Origin: SHZI01 sp964371995
Lineage (GTDB): Bacteria > Pseudomonadota > Gammaproteobacteria > Steroidobacterales > GCA-2729495
DNA: 5,807 nucleotides
Assembly (NCBI GenBank): GCA_964371995.1
Contig: CAYJPG010000134.1
Location: 1-5,807, forward strand
Direction of reading: 5' to 3'
Shown here one piece after another: positions 1 to 4,922 of the stretch. Position numbers and translations under genes: made by a program. The notes under the pieces are model-generated. The model saw only the letters and a program-made list of their open reading frames with translations. It did no database searches and was not told the DNA's origin. Position 1 is the first letter of the stretch. Each line of letters starts with the position of its first letter.

Positions 1-1
1 T

Positions 2-913
2 TCCCTCATCCGCGAGATCGAATCGATCCGCGACGGAACGCCCGGCTTTACCGGCGTGATTTCAGACCTTGGCGGTCCGACTGCCAACATGTACCGGCTG
101 GCCTGCAAGAGCCGCGAGATCGAGGCTGCTTGTCGCCGTCCGTCCTGCGTATTCCCTGCCGTGTGCCCCAACATGGGCACTGACCACTCGGCACTGATCA
201 GCCTTTACCGCCGCGCCAGAACACTGCCTGGTGTGAAGAAGGTGCTGATCGCTTCAGGCGTCCGCTACGACCTCGCAGTCGAGTCGCCGGAATATGTGAA
301 AGAACTGGTCACACATCATGTGGGTGGCTACCTGAAGATCGCTCCGGAGCACACTGAAGCCGGCCCCCTCGCGAAGATGATGAAGCCCGGTATCGGCACC
401 TATCACCGCTTCAAGGAACTTTTCGAAAAGTACTCGGAAGCTGCCGGAAAGAAACAGTTTTTGATCCCCTACTTCATCTCAGCTCATCCGGGGACCACGG
501 ACCAGGACATGCTGAATCTGGCGCTCTGGCTGAAGAGCAACAAGCTGCGTCTCGACCAGGTGCAGAATTTCCTGCCCACGCCGATGTCGACTGCCACCGC
601 CATGTATCACACCGGCAAGAATCCGCTGCGTCGTGTGACACGCAGCAGTGAACCCGTATTCATACCGAAGGGCATCAAGATCAGGCGACTGCACAAGGCC
701 TTCCTGCGCTATCACGATGCAGAGAACTGGCCGATGCTGCGCGAAGCCCTGCAGCGTATGGGCCGTGCCGACCTGATTGGCAATGGGCAACGACATCTGG
801 TACCGAGCTGGCAGCCAGCAGGAACCGGCAAACGATCTGTTCAGGGCAATGCGAAGCCCGCTCCGGCCGGGAGAATGCGCCGGCCGGCCGCGACCCGGTC
901 ACGCAGGATCTGA
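2..913 (+). CDS. ygiQ: YgiQ family radical SAM protein, C-terminal part (5' end outside window)
   Basis: The frame is open from the left edge and encodes the last 303 residues. It begins SLIREIESIRDG and passes through ISDLGGPTANMYRLAC, which in YgiQ proteins lies just after the CxxxCxxC iron-sulfur motif. That motif should therefore sit a few dozen residues upstream of the window. The distal YgiQ signatures are all present in order: CRRPSC, CPNMGTDHSALI, IASGVRYDLAVESPEYVKEL, THHVGGYLKIAPEHT, MMKPGIGTYHRFKELF, IPYFISAHPGTTDQDM, DQVQNFLPTPMSTATAMYH and RRLHKAFLRYHDAENWP. The end is a basic, Pro/Ala-rich tail, which commonly varies in this family. The family is predicted to be a cytoplasmic radical SAM enzyme; its reaction is not firmly established to my knowledge. 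The frame is intact up to its TGA stop. A start inside the window is unlikely, because homology extends to the first codon. Confidence 0.95.
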   Translation, partial: SLIREIESIRDGTPGFTGVISDLGGPTANMYRLACKSREIEAACRRPSCVFPAVCPNMGTDHSALISLYRRARTLPGVKKVLIASGVRYDLAVESPEYVKELVTHHVGGYLKIAPEHTEAGPLAKMMKPGIGTYHRFKELFEKYSEAAGKKQFLIPYFISAHPGTTDQDMLNLALWLKSNKLRLDQVQNFLPTPMSTATAMYHTGKNPLRRVTRSSEPVFIPKGIKIRRLHKAFLRYHDAENWPMLREALQRMGRADLIGNGQRHLVPSWQPAGTGKRSVQGNAKPAPAGRMRRPAATRSRRI

Positions 914-941
914 ACTGCAGGCCGTCGAGACCGGGAAATAT

Positions 942-962
942 CCGTATTTTGCAAAATTGCGG
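942..962. repeat. AT-rich palindrome between ygiQ and the acetyltransferase gene
   Basis: ATTTTGCAAAAT at 946-957 is a perfect 12-bp palindrome. It is flanked by CCG (942-944) and CGG (960-962), giving a longer imperfect dyad. It lies 29 bp after the ygiQ stop and about 60 bp before the acetyltransferase start. No T-run follows, so it is not a convincing intrinsic terminator. It could be a small operator for the downstream gene or chance. The rest of 914-1019 holds no promoter I would defend. Confidence 0.3.
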
Positions 963-1019
963 ACGACGTACGGCCCCTGAGGCGTTAGGCTGGAATCATA
1001 AAGTGGCCGGAGAAGCCGC

Positions 1020-1517
1020 ATGACGTCCATCGCAGAAATTGCGCCGGCACGCAGTGCCGACATACAAATCATTGCCGACATGTCCCGGCGCCTCGTCGAA
1101 GTCGGGCTGCCGTGGACCTGGACGCCCGAGCGGATAATGCGTCATTACAGGCATCCGGATTCGATGGTGATCACCGCCAGATCAGCCGGCTGCGGTACAT
1201 CGGTGCTGGCAGGGTTTGCAATCATGCATTTCGGTGATGATATCGCCCACCTGAACCTGCTGGCCGTCGAGTCAGCGCATCAGCGACTTGGACTCGGGCG
1301 TCAGCTGCTCCGCTGGCTGGAGCATACGGCCGTCACGGCGGGCACATTCACCATCTGCCTGGAAGTCCGCGCGCGAAACCCGGTGGCACTGCTCTTTTAT
1401 CGCCGGCTCGGATTCCTGGAAACAGGCCGGGTGCCCCGCTACTACAGCGGCCGGGAAGACGCCTTGAGACTAATGCGTGATCTGCGCCACCCGCCGGAAC
1501 AAGACCCTGCCAGATGA
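1020..1517 (+). CDS. RimI-like GNAT family N-acetyltransferase
   Basis: The 165-residue protein has the GNAT fold signature. The acetyl-CoA-binding motif A is LNLLAVESAHQRLGLGRQLL (residues 78-97), with the Q88-x-x-G91-x-G93 core. Motif B is EVRARNPVALLFYRRLGF (115-132), with the usual Tyr127 and Gly-Phe pair. The ending YYSGREDALRLM (141-152) matches the YY...EDA pattern of RimI-type enzymes that acetylate protein N-termini such as that of ribosomal protein S18. It is slightly longer than classical RimI (about 150 aa), with an extra N-terminal stretch, EVGLPWTWTPERIMRHYRHP, so the substrate may differ. The ATG start is supported by GGAGAAG at 1009-1015, four bases upstream. It ends 16 bp before the convergent PEP-CTERM gene, with no clear terminator between. 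GNAT membership is secure; the substrate is unknown. Confidence 0.9.
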   Translation: MTSIAEIAPARSADIQIIADMSRRLVEVGLPWTWTPERIMRHYRHPDSMVITARSAGCGTSVLAGFAIMHFGDDIAHLNLLAVESAHQRLGLGRQLLRWLEHTAVTAGTFTICLEVRARNPVALLFYRRLGFLETGRVPRYYSGREDALRLMRDLRHPPEQDPAR

Positions 1518-1533
1518 CCGTGACAGATCGCGA

Positions 1534-2223
1534 TCAGCGGCCTTTGTTCCGCCAGCGCATCCCAAGCAGGCCAAGAGCGGATCCGAACAACCAGCCCGCA
1601 GCAGGAACTGGCACCGGGCTGACAACAATATCAATCGCACCGACATTGTTGGCCCACTCAGATCCGTCCATCGTGCCCAGGTAGAGACGCGTCGCGCCGG
1701 CCGGAATGACAAACTGCTGCGATATTGCGCCACTGGTCAAGCCGTCACCGATAAAAAACACCTGTCGCAGCATCGGCGCCAGCGACAGGAAGTCGAGTCC
1801 GATCACCTCAAAATCCAGACCGGCAGGAGCCGTGAGCAGACTGGGCTGGGAATCATCGAGAAACACACCCAGCAGACTGTTGATCGGCGCCCGGATGGCA
1901 GCAGTGCCATTCTCCGTACCAACCTCATGATCGATAAAAGCCTGCCCCTGGAATACACCCCCATCAAGCGGGTCGCAGCAGTTTCCCGGAATGTTGAACA
2001 CTCCGCCGGTGCCACCGCTGAAAATGAGGGCGCCACTGTCGAGAGAAACCGTCGACACCAACACCGGAGAATTTGCAGGAGCCAGGTCAGCGGGCCACGC
2101 CGTACTTCCGTCTGGCATCCCGGCCAACCACGGATTCGCGGTACCGGGCACTGTCACGACTGTCGCGTATGCGTTAACAGCCAGCAAACTGAATGTGAGG
2201 ACTACGCCGACAAATCTGAACAC
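1534..2223 (-). CDS. Secreted VPLPA/PEP-CTERM sorting-domain protein, paralog 1
   Basis: The product is a 229-residue exported protein. Residues 1-20 form a signal peptide (MFRFVGVVLTFSLLAVNAYA). The end, from residue 204, is a VPLPA-type PEP-CTERM tail: the VPVPAAGWLFGSALGLLG motif with its short hydrophobic helix, then a basic end (RWRNKGR). Exosortases recognise such tails and deliver the protein to the cell surface or matrix. The middle carries VPGTANPWLAGMPDGS (25-40), adjacent Cys82-Cys83, GVFLDD (119-124), GLDFLSLAPMLRQVFFIGDG (142-161) and ATRLYLGTMDG (177-187), then W190 and N192-N193. The D...NN...G pattern resembles the calcium/galactose loop of PA-IL/LecA lectins; this is inference. 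The GTG start at 2223 was chosen because the signal peptide begins there, GGAAAGGA lies at 2241-2234 (10-nt spacer), and the in-frame longer start at 2295 would lie upstream of the predicted -10. It is a diverged tandem copy of the gene at 2378-3109. Confidence 0.85.
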   Translation of the reverse strand: MFRFVGVVLTFSLLAVNAYATVVTVPGTANPWLAGMPDGSTAWPADLAPANSPVLVSTVSLDSGALIFSGGTGGVFNIPGNCCDPLDGGVFQGQAFIDHEVGTENGTAAIRAPINSLLGVFLDDSQPSLLTAPAGLDFEVIGLDFLSLAPMLRQVFFIGDGLTSGAISQQFVIPAGATRLYLGTMDGSEWANNVGAIDIVVSPVPVPAAGWLFGSALGLLGMRWRNKGR

Positions 2224-2239
2224 TATGCTTCGATCCTTT

Positions 2240-2279
2240 CCGCTGCTGTGCGGCCAGGAATCGTTCCTGTCCGCAGCGG
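2240..2279 (-). promoter_or_regulatory. Leader hairpin of PEP-CTERM paralog 1 mRNA, next to its RBS
   Basis: Nearly the whole 5' half of the predicted leader can fold. The inner stem CAGGAA / TTCCTG (2269-2264 with 2260-2255) closes on a CGA loop. It can be extended across an A.G mismatch by TGCGG / CCGCA. Alternatively the outermost CCGCTGC (2279-2273) pairs perfectly with GCAGCGG (2246-2240). The 3' arm ends inside the Shine-Dalgarno sequence (GGAAAGGA, 2241-2234). The structure may stabilise the 5' end or tune translation. The complementarity is directly visible; the function is inferred. Confidence 0.5.
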
Positions 2280-2287
2280 TTGATCCG

Positions 2288-2338
2288 ATTATCAACTACT
2301 GAGCACGGGAGTGCGAACGCGTTTACGTGATTAAGTAA
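2288..2338 (-). promoter_or_regulatory. Predicted promoter of PEP-CTERM paralog 1 with shared upstream box
   Basis: Read on the minus strand, the box TTACTTAATCACGTAA (2338-2323) has TTAC...GTAA ends. It is followed by a GATAAT hexamer (2293-2288) that differs from the TATAAT consensus at one position. The first base of the hexamer is 45 bp from the first base of the box. The same box and hexamer occur with the same spacing before paralog 2. The -35 is poor (TTCGCA at 2317-2312, 18-bp spacer), so an activator at the box, roughly -42 to -57 from the predicted start near 2281, is plausible. A small dyad GCAC/GTGC lies at 2303-2314, around the -35 region. Confidence 0.55.
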
Positions 2339-2352
2339 AACCGGGCGCCGGG
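2333..2352 (-). terminator. Possible intrinsic terminator after PEP-CTERM paralog 2
   Basis: On the minus strand, CCGG-CGC-CCGG (2351-2341) forms a short 4-bp GC hairpin followed at once by TTTTACTT (2340-2333). It lies about 26 bp beyond the paralog 2 stop codon. Its T-tail runs into the promoter box of paralog 1, so the two units are packed end to end. The stem is short, so efficiency may be modest. Confidence 0.4.
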
Positions 2353-2377
2353 AATCACGCTACCGCGGGATCAGCTA

Positions 2378-3109
2378 TCAGTCGCGATTTTGCTTTTGCC
2401 TTCGCTTCCGCGCACCAAGGCCAAGAATGCCGAGAGCGGAACCAAGCAACCAGCCCGCAGCAGGCACTGGCACCGTACTGATCTTGCTGTCGCTGACGAA
2501 GACATTGAATGCACCGCTGTTGTTCGCCCAGCCGAAGCCGTCCATGGTGCCCAGAAAAAGACGCGTGGCACCAACCGGAATAACGAACTCCTGCTGCGTA
2601 CCACCACCTGTAAAACCGTCACCGACAAAGAATACCTGACGAAGCGTCGGTGCCAGCGACAGGAAATTCAGCCCGATCGTCCGGAAGTCCAGACCCGCAG
2701 GCGGCGTCAACAGATCAGGCTGCGTATCGTCGAGAAATACGCCCATCAATGCATTCATTGGCGCCCACACACCGGCGATACCATTTACCGCACCACCGTC
2801 GTGTTTCACGAAGGCATCGCCCTGAAAAGTACGGCCATCAGGACCAAAACAGGTTCCTGGGCAGAGGGGACCATTGTGCACGCCACCGCTGGCGTCGCTG
2901 AATACCACTGCACCACTGGCCATGGAAAGGCCAGATACCAGCGTCGGCGACTGTGCGGGCGCTGTGTCAGTCGTGTTTTCAAAGATGATGGCGCTGCCAT
3001 CAGGCATCCCGGCCAGCCATGGATTGGCCATACCAGGTACATTGGTAGAACTGGCCTGCGCTGTCACCGCCAGCAGACACAAGGCAGATATGCTTAAGGA
3101 CTTGTACAC
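2378..3109 (-). CDS. Secreted VPLPA/PEP-CTERM sorting-domain protein, paralog 2
   Basis: The product is a 243-residue exported protein. The signal peptide is MYKSLSISALCLLAVTAQA (1-19). From residue 213 there is a sorting tail, VPVPAAGWLLGSALGILGLG, then a strongly basic end (ARKRRQKQNRD). The body aligns along its length with paralog 1; in the segment from GVFLDD to the end of the domain, 61 of 84 positions are identical. Shared landmarks are VPGMANPWLAGMPDGS (24-39), GVFLDD (123-128), FLSLAPTLRQVFFVGDG (149-165) and GATRLFLGTMDGFGWANNSG (180-199). Cys83 and Cys87 may form a disulfide where paralog 1 has adjacent cysteines. The DGxxWxNNSGxF loop (190-201) resembles the metal/sugar loop of LecA-type lectins, so a surface carbohydrate-binding role is a reasonable hypothesis. 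GTG 3109 was chosen over the in-frame GTG at 3124 because GGGGAG at 3122-3117 sits seven bases before it and it aligns with the paralog 1 start. Confidence 0.86.
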   Translation of the reverse strand: MYKSLSISALCLLAVTAQASSTNVPGMANPWLAGMPDGSAIIFENTTDTAPAQSPTLVSGLSMASGAVVFSDASGGVHNGPLCPGTCFGPDGRTFQGDAFVKHDGGAVNGIAGVWAPMNALMGVFLDDTQPDLLTPPAGLDFRTIGLNFLSLAPTLRQVFFVGDGFTGGGTQQEFVIPVGATRLFLGTMDGFGWANNSGAFNVFVSDSKISTVPVPAAGWLLGSALGILGLGARKRRQKQNRD

Positions 3110-3116
3110 AGCGCTA

Positions 3117-3122
3117 CTCCCC
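3117..3122 (-). promoter_or_regulatory. Ribosome binding site that fixes the paralog 2 start
   Basis: GGGGAG on the minus strand lies seven bases upstream of the GTG at 3109. The in-frame GTG at 3124-3122 overlaps this site and has only an A-tract before it, so it is a poorer start. Confidence 0.6.
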
Positions 3123-3126
3123 ACAA

Positions 3127-3135
3127 TTTTTTTTT
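3127..3135 (-). repeat. A9 homopolymer in the paralog 2 leader
   Basis: Nine consecutive A residues on the coding (minus) strand lie between the leader hairpin and the Shine-Dalgarno sequence, in otherwise GC-rich DNA. An unstructured A-rich stretch before a ribosome site can help ribosome binding, and such tracts can change length by slippage. Being outside the coding frame, a length change would alter leader spacing, not the protein. Confidence 0.6.
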
Positions 3136-3137
3136 AT

Positions 3138-3161
3138 GCACGCCGGGCAAACCGGCACTGC
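3138..3161 (-). promoter_or_regulatory. Leader hairpin of PEP-CTERM paralog 2 mRNA
   Basis: On the minus strand GCCGG (3156-3152) and CCGGC (3146-3142) enclose a TTTGC loop. GCA (3161-3159) and TGC (3140-3138) can extend the stem beyond a small internal loop. The stem begins about seven bases after the predicted transcription start, a place comparable to the paralog 1 leader hairpin although the sequence differs. A run of A residues, not U, follows, so this is not a terminator. Confidence 0.45.
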
Positions 3162-3174
3162 TTGGATGGAGTCT

Positions 3175-3225
3175 ATTATCCGTTGCGCGTTCCGGTGACA
3201 CCAATCTAATTTCGTGATTATGTAA
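3175..3225 (-). promoter_or_regulatory. Predicted promoter of PEP-CTERM paralog 2 with shared upstream box
   Basis: On the minus strand the box TTACATAATCACGAAA (3225-3210) matches the paralog 1 box at 14 of 16 positions. GATAAT (3180-3175) begins 45 bp from the box start, exactly as before paralog 1. TTGGTG (3204-3199) is a weak -35 with an 18-bp spacer. From the -10 to the GTG start there are 65 nt (64 in paralog 1). The box lies about 27 bp before the divergent pseudouridine synthase start, so a bound regulator could also affect that gene. Confidence 0.55.
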
Positions 3226-3251
3226 GGCATAAGCGGTACTGGATCACACTT

Positions 3252-4034
3252 GTGACTGACAGATGCAAGGTGCCCGATGCAGCGGGACAATGCGCGTTGA
3301 GGGACGATGCTGCTGTGACTGCCCTGTTCAGAATTATTCATGAAGACGCGGAACTGCTGGCGATCAACAAGCCAGCCGACCTGGTCTGTCATCCGAGCAA
3401 GAACGGCGAGCTATCGAGCCTGATTGGCCGGGTGCGCCTGCATCTGGCGCAAACGGATATCCGGCCACAGCTGGTGAACCGCCTCGACCGTGAAACGAGC
3501 GGCGTGATATTGATCGCCAAGTCTGATCAGGCCGCGCGCGAGCTGCGTCGACTATGGGAAATGCGGCGGGTCCGCAAGGAGTACCTCGCTCTCGTACACG
3601 GCCACTTGAGCGAGGACCGCGGCCTGATCGATGCCGCACTGGGCAAGGATCTGTGCAGCCGCGTTGCCATCAAGGATTGCGTACGCGCCGATGGGACTGC
3701 CGCTCAAACCAGCTTCGAAGTGCTACGCCGGTTCACGCGCACAGATATCCCCTTCACACTGCTCCGCGTGCAGCCGCGCACGGGCCGCAAGCACCAGATC
3801 CGCATCCACCTCGCCTGGCGCGGGCACCCGATCGTCGGCGACAAGATTTACGGCGGCGACGAAGACGCCTATCTGGCCCTGGTAGAAGGCCGGCTGACCG
3901 CTGCTCAGCGGGATCGGCTGATTCTGCCCAATCATGCGCTCCATGCCCGGGCGCTGTACTTCGACTGGCGCAACAGGGCGATCGAATTCAGCTGCGAACC
4001 GGAGCACTGGTTCACAGAGTTCGCAGCAGCCTAG
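3252..4034 (+). CDS. RluA family RNA pseudouridine synthase
   Basis: The 260-residue enzyme is predicted to isomerise uridine to pseudouridine in rRNA or tRNA. It has no N-terminal S4 domain, so it resembles the short RluA/TruC subgroup. Landmarks in order are LLAINKPADLVCHPS (35-49), LVNRLDRETSGVILIAKS (74-91) with the predicted catalytic Asp79, RKEYLALVHG (108-117), RVQPRTGRKHQIRIHLAWRG (172-191) and HPIVGDKIYGG (192-202). The motif reads NRLD rather than the commoner HRLD, a substitution I believe occurs in some family members. The GTG start at 3252 has only a weak ribosome site. A GTG at 3315 (codon 22), after GAGGGA at 3300-3305, would give 239 aa and still keep the fold, which begins near FRIIHED (26-32). 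It is divergent from paralog 2 and converges on the DUF481 gene with a 4-bp overlap. The exact RNA target cannot be told from sequence alone. Confidence 0.92.
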   Translation: MTDRCKVPDAAGQCALRDDAAVTALFRIIHEDAELLAINKPADLVCHPSKNGELSSLIGRVRLHLAQTDIRPQLVNRLDRETSGVILIAKSDQAARELRRLWEMRRVRKEYLALVHGHLSEDRGLIDAALGKDLCSRVAIKDCVRADGTAAQTSFEVLRRFTRTDIPFTLLRVQPRTGRKHQIRIHLAWRGHPIVGDKIYGGDEDAYLALVEGRLTAAQRDRLILPNHALHARALYFDWRNRAIEFSCEPEHWFTEFAAA

Positions 4035-4843
4035 AAGACGTATTCCAGGGAGACCGTCGTAAAGGTATCGGACTTTTCAAAGGGCCGCGGCGTCACCAGC
4101 GAGGTGTCGATCTCCACGTCCGAATTGTGCTTCCAAGTATAGCCGAGCACCATGCTGAGGTTGCCGATAACGCCGGCTTTCAGCTGGCTGACACTTTCCG
4201 TGTAGGTATTGTCTGAACCTGAAAGCACCGCCAGCTTCTGTACGAAAGCTGCGTTATTGCTGATCTGCCAGGTATAGAGGCCGCGCAGCAGCGCGATCGC
4301 CTCGTTCTGGTTGTCACCGCTGACCTGCTTCGCCTGTTTGGCACCGGCGCCCAGCTCGAGATCCAGTCGATGTGCCTCGCTGCGCAGGATGCGCCAGCCC
4401 ACGCCGGCCGCTTCGTAAAGCTGGTGGTCATAGGCACTGAAGCGATCCTTGTACCAGTCAAGCGAACCGAATCCGTACCAGGCTGGTGCAAGATCGTACT
4501 GCGACTTGAACCCGCCCCAATAAGACTCGGCCGTTGTCTCCGCCGGCGAATCGCGATTTTCGGCACTGCTGGCGACAACGGCAGTAGCGCCGAGGATGTG
4601 GTGCCAGCGCTCCTTGTCATAGCGGCCTTCACCGCTGAAGTTGGCGGCCGAACTGTCGGAGTTGCCGCTGGTTTTCGCATAACCGCCCGCCAGCTTTGCC
4701 GACCAGGGGCCCTTGTCCGCCGCCTTGTCGACCGGGGCAATGACTTCCGAAACCATTTTCGTATCGATCTGGGCCTCTGCTGACAACATCGCCAGCCCGA
4801 GAGCTGCCGCCAGTACCACGCGGCCCGCACATCCCTGCTTCAT
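4031..4843 (-). CDS. DUF481 family outer-membrane protein (YdiY-like)
   Basis: The 270-residue protein begins with a signal peptide, MKQGCAGRVVLAAALGLAML, and likely cleavage after SAEA (residue 24). The mature part has alternating beta-strand patterns and the DUF481 opening GYAKTSGNSDSSAANFSGEG (54-73), followed by WYGFGSLDWYKDRFSAYDHQ (122-141) and YEAAGVGWRILRSEAHRLDL (143-162). It ends in TVSLEYVF, a terminal aromatic typical of proteins inserted by the BAM machinery. The family includes YdiY, described as a salt-induced outer-membrane protein; its molecular function is not established to my knowledge. ATG 4843 is preferred to the upstream in-frame start at 4900 because it begins the signal peptide and has AAGGAGA at 4854-4848. 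It lies 79 bp after the lipoprotein gene on the same strand. Its TAG stop overlaps the convergent pseudouridine synthase stop. Confidence 0.85.
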   Translation of the reverse strand: MKQGCAGRVVLAAALGLAMLSAEAQIDTKMVSEVIAPVDKAADKGPWSAKLAGGYAKTSGNSDSSAANFSGEGRYDKERWHHILGATAVVASSAENRDSPAETTAESYWGGFKSQYDLAPAWYGFGSLDWYKDRFSAYDHQLYEAAGVGWRILRSEAHRLDLELGAGAKQAKQVSGDNQNEAIALLRGLYTWQISNNAAFVQKLAVLSGSDNTYTESVSQLKAGVIGNLSMVLGYTWKHNSDVEIDTSLVTPRPFEKSDTFTTVSLEYVF

Positions 4844-4847
4844 TTCG

Positions 4848-4854
4848 TCTCCTT
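4848..4854 (-). promoter_or_regulatory. Ribosome binding site that fixes the DUF481 start
   Basis: AAGGAGA on the minus strand lies four bases before the ATG at 4843, just ahead of the signal peptide. This argues against the longer start at 4900, which would put a non-secretory stretch in front of the signal peptide. Confidence 0.7.
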
Positions 4855-4922
4855 GCTTGTACGAATCCATCTTCTGCCGACACTCAGCCGTAGGCGACAT
4901 CGGCCCGAATACCGCGCTAATG

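Noticed and set aside
986..1004. TAGGCT or TAAAGT as a -10 for the acetyltransferase gene
   Set aside because: TAGGCT has no -35-like hexamer at 16-18 bp (TTGCGG is 23 bp away), and TAAAGT lies almost on the ribosome site, leaving no room for a leader.
1527..1536. Palindrome GATCGCGATC at the convergent junction of the acetyltransferase and paralog 1
   Set aside because: It is short with no loop or T-tail and partly lies in the stop codon of paralog 1. It is probably a chance palindrome in GC-rich DNA, and too small for a terminator.
1477..2283. Long open frame (268 codons) on the + strand opposite PEP-CTERM paralog 1
   Set aside because: Its product is rich in Arg, His and Gln with no recognisable motif, and it mirrors a minus-strand gene with a signal peptide, sorting tail and paralog. 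It is a by-product of codon bias.
2390..3097. Long open frame (235 codons) on the + strand opposite PEP-CTERM paralog 2
   Set aside because: As for the frame opposite paralog 1, its composition is basic and low-information. The minus-strand protein is conserved between the two copies.
1534..3109. The two PEP-CTERM genes as halves of one gene split by a frameshift
   Set aside because: Each has its own signal peptide, complete domain and sorting tail, plus its own promoter and ribosome site. They are tandem full-length paralogs.
3127..3162. T9 run next to a GC hairpin read as an intrinsic terminator
   Set aside because: On the + strand the T-run precedes the hairpin, and on the minus strand the hairpin is followed by A residues. 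Neither orientation gives hairpin then U-tract.
3180..3210. Sigma-54 (-24/-12) promoter for the PEP-CTERM genes, as reported for some PrsK/PrsR-controlled systems
   Set aside because: No TGGCAC-N5-TTGC-like element with the required GG-N10-GC spacing was found upstream of either paralog. The shared GATAAT fits a sigma-70 -10 better.
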